Shown here in pieces: positions 1 to 12,046 of a stretch of DNA of 64,000 nt. Source of the DNA: Brachypodius melanocephalos (Eukaryota > Chordata > Aves > Passeriformes > Pycnonotidae); contig VZSR01003798.1 in the NCBI GenBank assembly GCA_013398615.1, positions 9,671,542-9,735,541 on the forward strand, in the 5' to 3' direction. A program made the translations under genes and the position numbers. Below the pieces are notes generated by a model. It saw only the letters and a program-made list of their open reading frames with translations, had not been told where the DNA came from and did no database searches. Numbering within the stretch: the stretch's first letter is position 1; every line of letters starts with the position of its first letter.

Positions 1-340
1 GGGTTAAATCAGCAACTTCATTTCATTCTCTGACTTGCTGAACTTGATAGTTACCTCACTGTAAACCAGCAGAAAGTAATTTTGAAAAAGTTAAAAGAGA
101 CTATAAACGGGTGGTATTTTTGTCTTCAATCAGGAAACTCTTTGTCCACACTAATTTATAGGTCATAAATTAGAATTTGGGTGATTTTATTGATCTGAAT
201 ATGCTGCCTTTCTTTGATTGTGTCAATGATTTAACCTTCTATAATTCAGTATAAAATTAACCCCTGAAGTAAATTATATGCATTTCAAGCTGCTAGGACT
301 TAGTCAACAAATAGCCGCACACCACTTCTCTATCTGCTTG

Positions 341-431
341 TTCCCCCACTCAGTGAAATCAGAGCATTTCTTTTTTGTGTGCTCAGTGGGCATTAGGGCA
401 GATGTTAATTTTACTGAGTGGGAATGCTCTG
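341..431. repeat. Interleaved inverted repeats
   Basis: An arm reading CCACTCAGTGAAAT (about 347-360) is followed by CAGAGCATT (360-368). Their reverse complements occur in the same order downstream: TTTACTGAGTGG around 410-421, then AATGCTCTG at 423-431. The 72-bp core from 360 to 431 therefore begins with CAGAGCATT and ends with AATGCTCTG, like the CAG...CTG ends of a short hAT-type MITE. No matching 8-bp target duplication is visible on either side, so chance is a real alternative. Confidence 0.3.
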
Positions 432-3400
432 TTACAACTGATGAAAGTAAAATAATGGACTTTACTTATGGCTAGCAACTGGGCAAAAATTGGCTACTAA
501 AGTCAAGGAAAATAGTTCATAGTTGGGAAAATGTGCATTTGTTTGCCTAATGGGGTGCTATGGGTGTGTGCGTGTGTCCAAGGGATGTGTTCTGAAAGAT
601 TAGTACCTGTCTTAGAAATGAAAATCCTTGAATAGTAATAACTAAAAGCACTTGAGGCTCAACAGCAGAACTAGGGTACTCTGAAGTGTTTTCCAGAAAT
701 TCTATTTCCAGCCTTTTGTAAAGCCTTCATCTTTTACAAATCAATGTCCTGAATTATTTAGTATCTATTGTATGCAAATAGCTTAGGAATACTGAACAAG
801 GCTGCATTTCTCTTAACTTACTGAAATGAGGCAGATAAGGTGTGCAATTTGGAACTAGACTTCATAACACATGATGGTGCCTAAAATTGGATCGAAATTC
901 TGATCTAGCTCAGTTACTACCTGACCCTAGAGTTGCCTCAGTTTCATGAATATGTTTTTAGTAATGACATTCCTGAGCTGTTTGAAATGTGCTGTGAACA
1001 CCTTGAAAGCTCCAAATCAGGGCAGTCCATTGTGCAGGATGTATCCAAACATGATCCAAAGGGGACAGAGGGATTCCTCCATCTGTCTCCGCTGAGGAGC
1101 CTACCTTGGCTGATGTCTGTAGCAGTGGCAATGCTGGGCTCTGTGCTGTCTGTGCTCTAGGGCAGACAGCAGAGTTCCAGATCAGTGTAGGACAGCTGGC
1201 TTGTGAATGTTTTCTCATTGGTCTCAGACATCACCTGTGCTGTCAGCTGCACCAAAGAGGTGATGGTGAGGAGGGCAGTAACCTCTCCTAGGAGGCAGCT
1301 AGATCCAGAAAAAGTGTCTGTGTGTGGCAAAATAAGAGCATGTGGGAATGGATAGTGTGTTGGTACTAGGATTGGAGAAACCTGAGTCGTGGTTACTACT
1401 TGGGGATTTTATGCAATGACCCATTTCAATGTTGGTGGCAGGTTTTTTTCTTTTTAGGTAGGTTTTCTTGAGATGGAAGATGGCATTCTGGTGTTGCAAC
1501 AGCATTTTAAGCTGTGGATCGTAATCAGACAGAGATATTTAACTCTGGTTTCAGTCCTGAGGAAATGTTTCCTGGATTTCAGGTGCCTTCCTGTCATATT
1601 CCTTTCTATTTTTGCTAGTACTACACAGCTTCTCATTGAGTATGCTAAAGTGCTCCGTCTTTAGTGTGGTGGTTCTTCTGAGACCCTTGTTTGCCCCCAT
1701 ACACATTCTCAGATTTTCTTTACTCCTAGAACAGCAGCTAATTAGATTAATGGTGTTGCTAAAGAAATGTTTGTGGAATCACAGACTTGGGTCCAAGTAG
1801 AATAACCAGTTTCTGTTACACCCACAAACAAGGTCTTGAACCCAAGAAAATAAGGGAAGCAGAAATAGTACAGGTTTTTCATCCTCTAGTTTTGTTAAAT
1901 TCCAAGCAAGCCCTCTGTAAACTTAAATTCGCTATTTAGATTAAGTTTTGATTATGACTGTGCTACTCAGTCTCGAAGTGATGTTTCCACATCCAGGTGG
2001 GGTCTGAGAAATGAGACTATTAAGAGCAGCTTTCAGGAAGTGATCACTGTTGCTCTTAGAGATATCGTAGGTATTATGTCCCCAGTTTGGAGAAATATAC
2101 TTGTATGTCTTGAGTCCAAAGAATTTTCCTGGAAATGAACCAACAACAGAATTTCTCGTGAGATTTCTCTCATATCCTGGCAAGCTTCTTTCCTGGAGTG
2201 TGTTTACAGGCCCCACAGGAAGAAGCAGCAGGAAAATCTCAGGAAAAATAGACATGTAAACTCTGAGATGAATTCTGGGGAAGATGTGGGTTGAGGTTAG
2301 TTTTTTTTTAAACCCAATTCAGTCCTTTATGGACTTATAGTTCTATATAGAATAGGCTACAATAGGACCTAATTGTCTGAAGCAGTAGAGGGTATTCTGT
2401 GTGGATTCAATGGACTTTAGATCTGTTTTAGCCTACAGAATCACAGCTTAGCTGATAAGCTTTTTCCAAGTTCTAAATAGTTTGCCCATACCAGCTGTAT
2501 TTCTCATCTTGGTCTTTGCAAAGAAAGTTGAAATTTTCCATGTGCTGCAAATCTGGTAAAAAATAGTTTCTAATGTTTCTGATTTGAGTGGGAGACAGGA
2601 ATTGAATGATACTCTAAAACACAATACATAATTTTCATCAGTGAAAAGTAGTGAGTTGTTCAGTTCTAGTGGATTGTTAGTAAGAGACTTAAGGAAGTAA
2701 GGTATATGGATTGCTAGAATGGATGACTAAATAAATATTCATAGCAGTATAATGTGAAACACATGCATGATTCTGTGCCTACAGACGTGCAAAGCATAAT
2801 TTTCCTTTTGTTCTGAGTCAAAATGCTTCAAAGGAAACAAAACTATAGGAAGTGAGCTATAACATTTAGGAAAGACAGGATAGGCAGGGAAATGAGCTGG
2901 AGAAAGGTGGTCTTAAGGTGAGTAGCTGAAAAAAACAGAGTTGGGGAGGAGACAGCAAAAAATGTAACATCAATTGTGCTATTTTTGCATTAGTTCCTGT
3001 GGAAGATACCCGAAGCACAACCATACAGAGATGAGAGTCAGCAGTCAATATTCATTCAGCACATTGACAAGGAGGCGAGCACTGACTGTGGGATCAGCCC
3101 AAAAGAGACCAATGCCATACTGGTCAGGTAGGGAAAAGCACCCAAGCTGGAATCACCTGTAAATCTAACCCCAAAACGGCATGTGAGAGCACAGAGCTGT
3201 CACTGTGGTGGTGCTCAGTCCCATCAACTGGAATTTATTCACTTATGGCTCAGCCGTGTGAGGAAAACACTGAGAATCTGCAGAGTAACTGCAGGGGCAC
3301 TGCAGATCCTGTGATCATGTGCAGTGCAGGCACTATGGAAATCCAGCATGGATACTAAATGATGGATATAGTTTAGTAATACTTGGGAGCTGCAGAATGT

Positions 3401-5233
3401 CATGCTGAGAGGCAGCAATGTGATTGTTTGATGATAATTTCAGCCTCTGAAAGCAGCTGCTGCAGAACACCTGGAAAAGGGGTAAGGGAATAAGGGCTTA
3501 CCTGAAATGATTGAATCTTGGTGAGGGTGATTCTTATAAAGAGTGTAGAGTTAGGAGGGTAAAATATTCACCAAAAGTACCTCATGGAGTGGTGTTCTCA
3601 TGACTTGGTAGTATTTACAATACCTTGGCAATGCAGTCCAGAGGTGAGGTGTGTGATGGATTGTACCACAGGAATGGCTGTTTTTATAGTGCAATAAAAA
3701 GCAACCTGAAGAAAAGTTTAAGTCTAAGGTGTGTACTGCAGTTAAGCTGTATCTCTTCAGGCCATGCCATGTCTGCTTCACTGTTTTTGAACATCAGGCT
3801 CCCACTTTGTGTGGGGAATTATTTCCTGAAACTTCCTCTTAGGTCATCTGCACCAAGGTTTAGGTATGACACAGAAGAAAAATACTAGATCCTGATACTG
3901 ATCTGGAACCAAATCAAGTAAAATTGCATGTCTTTCCATTGTTGTGTTTCTGGGTTTGGGTCAGACCCAACTGTAAGGAAATTGAGGGCATGAAACAAAA
4001 CCAGCATGATAATTTGGCTCCCTTCTGTTGGTTGCTACAAGTTCAAGAAAATTTGGTTCAGCTGAAGATGTTTGTAACTTGACCCTGAAGGATACCTGTG
4101 AAAATTGTCCCTTTGTTTTTTGCTCAAGTGAATGAAAACTAACTCCTTTACTTTGGAATGTTTGAAACATGGAATAAAATCATGTTGAGTGTAGCCCCAT
4201 CAACAACTCTTGACGTTACAGGGGTTTTCTCTAATTTTGTAGTCCAGTGTTAGATACTCTGTAGATGTGCCCACTGTTTAGAGGGTGTTTGGTTGGTGGG
4301 ATGTAGATGTGGAATTGGTTTGGGTTTGGTGGAAGAATCTTATCACCGTCTCTTGTGTATCAAAGGGAGCACTACAAGGCAATAGACAAATTATTTTTGG
4401 CTGCTCCAGATTCTTTTTTTTTCCTGGTCTTATTCCTAATGTATATTAAAATTATATCAGATCTGAGGAATGAAACTGGTAGAGTATGATTTGAATGTTA
4501 ATACAATTTTAGTTTTCTCTGCACTTTTCTTGCATAACTGTGGTTTGCAAAGATTGCAGATGAGGGAAGCATGACCCACATGCCATTTGTTGTGCATGTG
4601 TATTTTAGGACTTCTAACACATAACAAAACAAAAGAAGGTAGCTTTACTTTAGGTATGAACATGAAATGTATTTACTAAATATTCTGAAGAGACAAGTTC
4701 AAACAGGAGAAAAAGGCATAAGGACACCAGAGACATTCTGATCAAGAAAGATAGGCTTAAGCAGAGATTTACCCTTGTACTCAGAGAACAGTGAGAAAGC
4801 AGTCTTGATTTTTCTTACCGTCACAATATGTCAAGGGCAGTGAGCACATTTTGCCTCTTGATTTTTACAGGCAATGCCGACACGAGCAGAATATTATTAG
4901 AGAGAACTGGAATATTATTAGCATATATAGATACACTTTTTCCCCCCAAACCTTATGTTTGATTTCTCTTTGGAAATCCAGTGCAGAATGCTGTGTGTTT
5001 TTTAGCAGCACAAGCTTATTGAGGGCCACAACACAGTGGACAAAACCATCTTCTCAGAGGTTTTGTACATCAGAGGCAGAGACAATTCTTCACAAGTGAG
5101 GAAAGATGATGCAAAGCTGTCAGCTGTACATAAAAATTACCCCCAAATTGCAGAGAGCAGATGGCTGTTAATGGCAAGTGTTTTTAACATAGCTTTATTG
5201 TCCCATATTGGGACATTAACTTGTCTCTCTGGA

Positions 5234-5250
5234 TTTTTTTTTTTTTTTTT
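5234..5250. repeat. Poly-T tract (17 T)
   Basis: Uninterrupted run of 17 T. A second run of 10 T lies at 5437-5446. There is no upstream AATAAA on the minus strand and no target duplication, so it is not evidence for a retrocopy. Confidence 0.9.
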
Positions 5251-6511
5251 AAAGTCACTTTGTAAAAATGACACCTTGGCATGACTTGTATTTTCCTGTT
5301 TGGTTTCCTTGTCATGGTTGCCCAATTTTCTGCAGTCAATGTGCTCAGCAAACTATTAGAGTATATTTCTCTTTCATACATTCTCAGTGATTAGTAAGAA
5401 AAAAAACTCCTATTTTTTAAAGGAATACAGTGAGTGTTTTTTTTTTATTTTATTGCACTGATTCTTACTGCAAAATAAGAATAAATGTTCTTGTTTCCAT
5501 GTGCTAAGCTGATATTTACAGGCCTAAATACGCAACATCAAACTTGCTTGGACTAGCACATGTGATAACAGAAGAAATAAAAAGAAAAATGCATATGAAA
5601 CACCCTTAGCTTTTCTATTTTCTTAAATGCGGGTTGAAAGCTAGCTTTTGGGTGATTAAACTTTTCATTTGGTTATTAAGTGATAGACATCTTGCTGAAC
5701 TCAAGCATGCTGCAACAAGCTCAGGAAGAGTATTTATTTAAAGCAGATACAAAAGATTGCACAAAGAGACCCTTAAACAAAACACAAATGTCAGCAAAAC
5801 TAAACAAAGTAATCATGCACAATTTAAGACTGATAGAGGCAGGCAGTAAATTGGTGACAGTTCCTGAATAATCCTTTAGAAAAGAATCTCCCTGATGAGT
5901 TGGGAAATCTGTTTGTTTGCTGCAGTTTCTTATCTTTTCCCTACAGGAAACGTAGGAAACTTCCACATTAAAGTCAGTGCGTTCACCAGGATTGGCCTGA
6001 AATTGTTAGGGTGACATGCGGGCAGCAGCGTCACCCAGCAGCACAGGGCTCAGGTGTGTGATCCTGGAGATCTCAGACTCAAGATGTGCAGCCCCGCTGG
6101 AGGGTTGGAGTCATGCAGAGGATCCTGGCTGGCTTTGCCTTCCTCCCTGTTGGTTTGTGGTGCCGGAGCTGGCTCGGGTGTTCCGGTGCTGTGTTACAGG
6201 CTGCCTGTCAGGAAGGGCTGCCAGCCCACTGACAAGTGGGGTGATGGCTGAGACACACAGCTTGTGCTGGAGCTTTGTGCTACCTGGTTCGCTGCAGTGA
6301 TCTTTCTGGGCTGTCATGAGCAGAGGGGACCTTGTGGGGACCTTGTGGAGTCACTGCAAGAGCAGGAACCAGATCTTAGCCAGAGCTCTCCACTTCCCTT
6401 ACTGGATAGGAAAATCACCAACCTTTCTGTGACTTGGACTTTGTGCCAGGTGAAGGGGTGATGACATTCATTATGAGACCTGTGGATTAGAAGCACTATG
6501 CAAATATCCCT

Positions 6512-6514
<3 letters not shown>

Positions 6515-6543
<29 letters not shown>
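6515..6543. repeat. Poly-T tract (29 T)
   Basis: One of the longest pure homopolymers in the window. On the minus strand it is a poly-A following about 60 bases that resemble no gene I know. No AATAAA precedes it within 30 bases and no flanking duplication is visible. It is therefore called a simple repeat and not the tail of a processed pseudogene. Confidence 0.9.
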
Positions 6544-6548
<5 letters not shown>

Positions 6549-6982
6549 TTTGGACCTGGGAAAAGGCACATAGCTCGAGATTAGTCTGAAATCAATTCTT
6601 CTCTATTCTGAACAAAACTGTAGTCAGCTTCTTGAATATTATCCAGCTTTTCTCTTCCTGCCAGTCTCAGTGTCTATTCTTCTCTCCAGAGCCCTTGGCA
6701 CAACATTTAACCACATCAGAGTTTCACCAGTTGCAACATGCAGCTCCTCTTGAGTTGGAGTGAGAGAGGCTCCCAAGGATGTGGCAGGAAGGGAGAGAGT
6801 AGTCACTGCAGAGGACAGAAAACTAATAATAAAACAATAATAAAGCAATCTTTATTTTTTTTAACAAAAATAATGGAGGAAAATGAATAGAAGGAGGTGA
6901 AGGAATGTGAGATTGAGAGAGATACTTGTGACAGTTGTTCCAAGAACTGATGTAGAACAATTAATGAGAAATACGACAGAGG

Positions 6983-7018
6983 CTTCAAAGACTATTTTTG
7001 GTCAAATAGTCTTTGAAG
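6983..7018. repeat. Perfect 15-bp inverted repeat, 6-nt loop
   Basis: The left arm CTTCAAAGACTATTT (6983-6997) is the exact reverse complement of AAATAGTCTTTGAAG (7004-7018), and TTGGTC lies between them. A transcript of either strand could form a 15-bp hairpin. The stem is shorter than a typical pre-miRNA stem, and the flanks do not extend the pairing. It could be a MITE remnant or a cruciform-prone palindrome. Confidence 0.85.
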
Positions 7019-7370
7019 GGTCATCACCACTAATCAGCTGGGAATCAGAAAATTGATTGGAACATTAAAATCACTGAGAAATCTGCTGGGCTGTCATCAC
7101 ATCAGCTTAATTTCTAGAAAAAACAGCTCATCTTGAGTTCATTCTGTCTGGGTGGAAAAAATAAGTCTTTCAGATGATTATCAAGACTTTTTCTTGTGTG
7201 TTAACCTAAGGCCTATCTTCTTCTGTGTTTTCATTGCCAAATTGCAGTTCCAGAAAGCAGCTGACGTGGAAGAATAGCAGCTCTGTTGCATCGTACTGAC
7301 ACTGAATTTCATAAAGCAAGATGATGGCAATAATCGGTGTGTTTTTTTGTTCTGCTCTAGAAATAATTGT

Positions 7371-7478
7371 ACAGCTGTCAAATTCTCAGCCAGGAAAACA
7401 GATCCAGGACACTGCAGCAGTGAGCATGTATTGGCCAGTACAACAGCTGTCAAATTCTCAGAAAACAAACCCACACAG
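7371..7478 (+). repeat. Degenerate 72-bp tandem duplication
   Basis: The 19-mer ACAGCTGTCAAATTCTCAG occurs at 7371-7389 and again at 7443-7461. Each copy is followed by a related GAAAACA...CAGTGCAGCAGT-type segment. The unit is about 72 bp, and the second copy carries small deletions. Each copy has a CAGCTG E-box core. Confidence 0.75.
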
Positions 7479-8529
7479 TGCAGCAGTAGATCTCAGTAGA
7501 CTAAGATAACTCAATTTCCATGTGCACCTTTGTATTTTCTGCTGCCTTCAACATCTGTTCCTGTTTCATCGATCAGTAAAAGTGTCTGATTAGTGTTTTT
7601 CTTGTATAGGCACAAAGTTGCTCCATGTAACCTCTTTAACAACAGGAAAGTGTCTGTAATGGCACCAATGACCCATATAATCTAACTTTCAATGGACCGT
7701 TCTCGTACTCTTTTAATATTGGCATTTTTAATTAAATGTCTTCTTTTTACAAGTCAGTGACTAAATTGTAATTGTGAAGTAGATACTGTTGTAACAAGTG
7801 CTGAAAACTGATCAAAACAAAAGGTTGGAAGTAGTTGCACACAAAAATGCTTCGGTTCTAGAGCTTTAAATCAAATTAAATGGATGATCAAATTTTTCAG
7901 TCACTAAAATCAGTTGAAAGCTCTGAGTGACCTGTGCTGCCGTATAGATTTTAGAATCATTAAGAACTCTAATTCTTCTAACCCAGTATCTTTGCTTTCA
8001 TTATGCAGTATCACAGCTAGCAGCATTTTTCTTAACTTGACCTACAATGACTGGAGTTTTATTTATTATTCTTATAACATTGTTGCTGCGTGTTTTGTCT
8101 TACTCTTTGGAATACTTAGTCCGTTTGAGTATTTGAAAACTATGACTTTGAGGCAGTGAAGTGTTTACTTGCATTATGACTGTGATCCTTATGTACCTTA
8201 CAAACTTTGTTTTGATATAGCTCAGAATAAGGTGAGGTTTCTTTTTTCTGGCTAAGCTTGAAGGTTCCCCTTATATGTAACAATAAAAGTATTCCAAGTT
8301 TCATACCACATGGGATTTGGTGGTTTGTAATGAGTAACCAGCTCAGTGTTTCATTGAGCTGCTTCCTAAGGAAATTTTTCATTTGACAAAAATTTTACCA
8401 AGCAGTTTAAAATGAAAATAGAAACAAACTGTAAATTCATTTCCCTATAAAGAAGGTCGTGCACTAATGTGATATTATGTGATGCAATTTTTTTGGAGGC
8501 TAGCAGTGTCAAAGAGCCCTGGTTGTTGA

Positions 8530-8640
8530 CAAGAGCCCTTAGTGTCAGGTGCTGTACAGGCTCAAGTTAGGATGTGACAAGAGGCAGACACAAGCTACAG
8601 GTGGGGAATGGAAGGACTTGGGGAAACTGCAGTGATGGCA
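8530..8640 (+). mobile_element. Ancient interspersed repeat fragment ('ggtgctgtaca' family)
   Basis: The segment runs gagcccttagtgtc, aggtgctgtaca, then gacaagaggcagaca, and ends with ggggaaactg. These blocks appear in the same order in a widespread old amniote repeat I recall from bird, turtle and crocodile sequence, in which '...aggtgctgtacaaacaca' is followed by 'ccctgccccaaagagctt', 'gacaagacagac' and 'ggggaaactgaggcacagag'. The middle block is missing here. I cannot give its library name, and the assignment rests on remembered consensus blocks. Confidence 0.5.
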
Positions 8641-10574
8641 GCTTTTCAGCTGTTTAACCATGGTTAAAATTGCACATCTTTCAATACTAAGGTGGTAAGG
8701 ATGGGAGCTAGTTTGTTCTTAAATATATAAGTAGTGATATACCATTGTGAGTAATATGTGGCTATTACTAATCTTTTGAATATACTTAAATCAGGGATTA
8801 AAATATAAAGTAGAAACAAAATTCCTTACAAACTAGAAGATGAAAAATATAGAGGTGGAGGTTTCTGCAGATGCCAATTGCCAGTCCTTTAGGATGAACT
8901 CTGAACCAGCTTTTGCTGTATGTGGTAAAGTCACAGTGCATGAAATTTAATGAACATCTGTTAGTGTGCTGTCAGTTCTTTACAGTACATCATATAAAGC
9001 CTATCCTGAACTGCAAAACAAGGAACAACACTTGTAGGTGTATGGCAAGCTAGCAGTTTCTGTCAGATGGTGGCAAGAATGTGGCTTTTCAGGTCTTGCT
9101 GGAGGCTTCAGCTAAATTCAGGCCACAGAGTATCTGAAGCTATTGGGATCCTGTTATGCCAGGCCCAGTCAGATTCCCTCTTTGCTTTTGTGTCTAGATG
9201 GATTGAAAAAGACTTTTTTACCAAAATAAACCTTGTGAATCTATGCAACTCCTAATGAGAAATTTAAAAAGTGTAGGAAGCTATGATGCTGTGATCATCA
9301 TCTTTACTAGGTCATTTACTGAGTCCACACCTGAAATTCTGAGAGTCAAATGAATTTTTTGTAATTAATTTCAGTGGATTTTAGCTCAGACTCTGCAGTA
9401 GGTTTCAAACTGTCTGCTTTTATTAGGTTAGGTTCTTCTTGCCTATGAAGTATTTGAAAGAGGTTACTGAGGCTGTAAAATACTAACTAATCTAACTTTT
9501 TGAACTATGAATATTTTAGCATAACAAATTATGCTTTCCAGTTCAATTTAGAATAAAGTCGGAAGCAGAAGTCAAATTTCAGGTAATATGCATGAACAAG
9601 TTGCTTAAAAAGAAATCAGTAATTCTGTCTATACATGGACTTGAACTGATGGCAAATATTTGTTGTGTGCAATTTAGGTAAAAATGTGACAAGGTTTTCT
9701 GAATTTCTAAAGTAAAATGGTAATAAAATTCTAAAAATGTAGTTGTTCTATTTTAAAATTCCAAGCATTTAAAAAATGTGGGCAAAATTAATTATTGCTG
9801 CAGTTGGTATTGCGTGTTGGATCACTTGAGACCAAAGTGATACTGGTTAGTGCAGCTCTTTTGTCAAAGGAAGAATTGCCCAACTCCTTTGTTGAGTTGT
9901 AACACCTGAGTATGCTTGATCCAGCTTAATTATCCCTTCAGACAAATTAAAAGCTTTACAGCCGGTTTATGTAGCTTGGGCTTGTGATGTAAGTTTTGCA
10001 GTAATATCCTCTGATGTTACTTAATGCATTAGATGTTTTTATATGGAAAAATCATGGCTTAGAAAATATTGCTTAGACCTTTTATAAGATTTTCATTTGA
10101 ACAAAAGGATAATGTCTTTCCCTATTTGTTCTTAAACATTTTAGGAGGAAATTTTACTACCTGGTGGTGATTCAACATCTGTGCCATTTCTTGAAAAGAT
10201 GCAAAATCTACTCAGTGACAGTACAGTAGTGAGACCAAGAAACCATCAATTTCATGTTTAATAAGCAACACCTTATTTTTAGGGAGAAATATTATATTAG
10301 CAAAATTTGTTTTATGTACTTCAGTGTCTTCCAAGAGTACTTAAAAGATCCTGGATCCTTACATAAGAGAATTTTCTGTGTGAACCTTAAAAGAGAGTAT
10401 TTTCTGTGTAAAAGGCTCTTAAATTTATGGTCAGTATTATGCTCTTGCAACTGCTTGGCTCCAAAGGACAAAGTCACTCTAGAAATGCATTGCTGAGGTC
10501 GTTCTGAAACAGAAAATGCCATGGCTGTTACTGATAGGAACTTGTTGCTTATATGATTGCACATGCTGCTTGTC

Positions 10575-10640
10575 AGGAAAAGGGCCCTGCCTCAAAGAAC
10601 TTGAGTCAGGACAAAGAAAAGGAAAATGCTAGAGGGCAAA
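10575..10640 (+). mobile_element. Second fragment of the same ancient repeat family
   Basis: This segment carries the block missing from the 8.5-kb copy: ggccctgcctcaaagaactt, then a gtcaggacaaagaaaaggaaaa stretch corresponding to the 'gacaagacagacaaagg' part. Same orientation as the 8.5-kb fragment. The two are separated by about 2 kb of unrelated sequence, so they are independent insertions or one element broken by later events. Confidence 0.45.
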
Positions 10641-12003
10641 TGGTTGCAGAAAAAACGCAAATGGATAAGAAAATGCAAGTCCAGTTTGCTACCTCATCTA
10701 CAGGCAAGTAGTGTCTGTTGGGTGTTTCAGTAGAAGTCTGATATTTGTGCACAAGTTTAAATTAATTCTCTGAATAATTTTAGACAAGGCCTTTGGACTT
10801 CAGTGGAGCAGTTAGTCTAATTTTTAACCTGCCTGAAGGACAGACTGGAGCTAGCTAGAAACTTTCTGCCAAAACAATTTTCCATCAGAAAAGGCAGATT
10901 CATTGATATCAAAATATTTTGCAGAAACATCATTTTTTAGTGACTTTCCATAAAGACATGGGATGGGTTCTGACAGGCTTCATGCCTGATTTCATGGCTC
11001 CTGGCGAGCTGTGAGTCTGTGGCTCTGGGATAGCCTTGATGCACTGGCTGCCTCTGGAGATCCCCAAAGACCTGGCATACACCATGGGTATTTTGAGGGC
11101 TTCTGGGCACCATGCCACACAACTGGAAGGGTAGGAGCCATGATTCTCAAGCTCTGTGATTTCCTGCTCTCTTACGGCTCGCAGGGCTTTGAACCCCTTG
11201 TCAGTTCATTTGGGCTGATGGAGCAGGGGGTACCCAGGAGCACTCGATGACATTGCTGAGCCAGGAGTCTTGGAACTGGGGAGCTGTGCTTTCAGGCTTA
11301 ACTGTGCTCTGGAATGATGTAAATGAGGTGCTGATTATTTCTAACGAATTGCTTGAAAAGTTCTCTTCTGTGGGAAATGTCAGTATCTGTATTGCACAGG
11401 GGAGTGCACAGCCTGCCTTCCCTGCCACCTCCTTGGGGAATTATCTGTGGACAGGATGGCAACCACCCTGTGACTCCCAGAGCTGAGGTGCTATTGGGGC
11501 TCTACCGCAGGTACCTGGGGCGGCAGCTGCAGGTAGTGCCTTGGACTAGAGTTGTTGTATTATGTATGGCTCCACTGACAGTGAAATGGCAATTATACTC
11601 ATAATATTTTGGTTTCACAAGGAAGTCTTTATGTGGGAGTAGAGTGCATATATTACCTGTGTGTGTACAAACAAGCAAAAGTTAGACACGTATTTATCTA
11701 TATAAATGTCACTTTCGGAGCAATGTAGGGTCTGCAGATCCTTCAGGCAGATGTCAACATCAGACGAGTTGTAATGGTTTCTTTGTTATGTATTGCAAGT
11801 GTTCCTGATACACTCCTGTTGTCAAGAGAAATGGTTATGATGTGGATTCTGATGTGGTCTTTCTAAAAACCTCAGTACGTGCAGGAACATAAATAGTTGT
11901 GTTAGATGCTGTAAAGCCACAGACTCGGGCTCACTGAAGGATAGGGGTTAATTTCAGTAGCTGAAGACCCTTGAGACTCCTGGAGGGCAAAACAAGCATT
12001 TGA

Positions 12004-12046
12004 TCTGTGTTGTGAGTCTGTGTGTGTGTCTGTATGGGTGTGTGCT
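12004..12046. repeat. TG-rich microsatellite
   Basis: Imperfect TG repeat with interruptions (tgtgttgtgag, ctgtgtgtgtgtc, tgggtgtgtgc). The minus-strand frame across it shows the expected HTHTDTHTD low-complexity peptide, so that frame is not a gene. Confidence 0.8.

Larger units (their letters stand above)
1..8507. other. AT-rich non-coding spacer
   Basis: No gene is supported in this stretch. Open frames are at most about 100 codons and match no family I recognise, and most overlap frames of equal length on the other strand. Visible structure is limited to a TG-rich run near 557-577, interleaved inverted repeats at 341-431, an 11-bp direct repeat (AATATTATTAG at 4890-4900 and 4911-4921), poly-T tracts, a hairpin at 6983-7018 and a local duplication at 7371-7478. 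A weak splice-flanked open segment at 2994-3127 is discussed in the findings. The stretch is consistent with intergenic or intronic vertebrate DNA. Confidence 0.75.

Noticed and set aside
2440..2453. acagaatcacag as the start of a reverse-oriented CR1
   Set aside because: The following sequence does not continue into the 'ggttggaagggacct' block, so the short match is chance.
3444..3481. Short segment between taatttcag and GGTAAGG reading PLKAAAAEHLEK
   Set aside because: Only about 37 bases, with no further support.
5006..5095. 90-bp plus-strand segment between ttttttag and GTGAGG, open in one frame
   Set aside because: The acceptor is weak, the donor lacks the G at the last exon base, and 30 open codons are expected often by chance.
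6515..6543. Poly-T as the tail of a minus-strand processed pseudogene
   Set aside because: No AATAAA, no target-site duplication and no gene-like sequence upstream on that strand.
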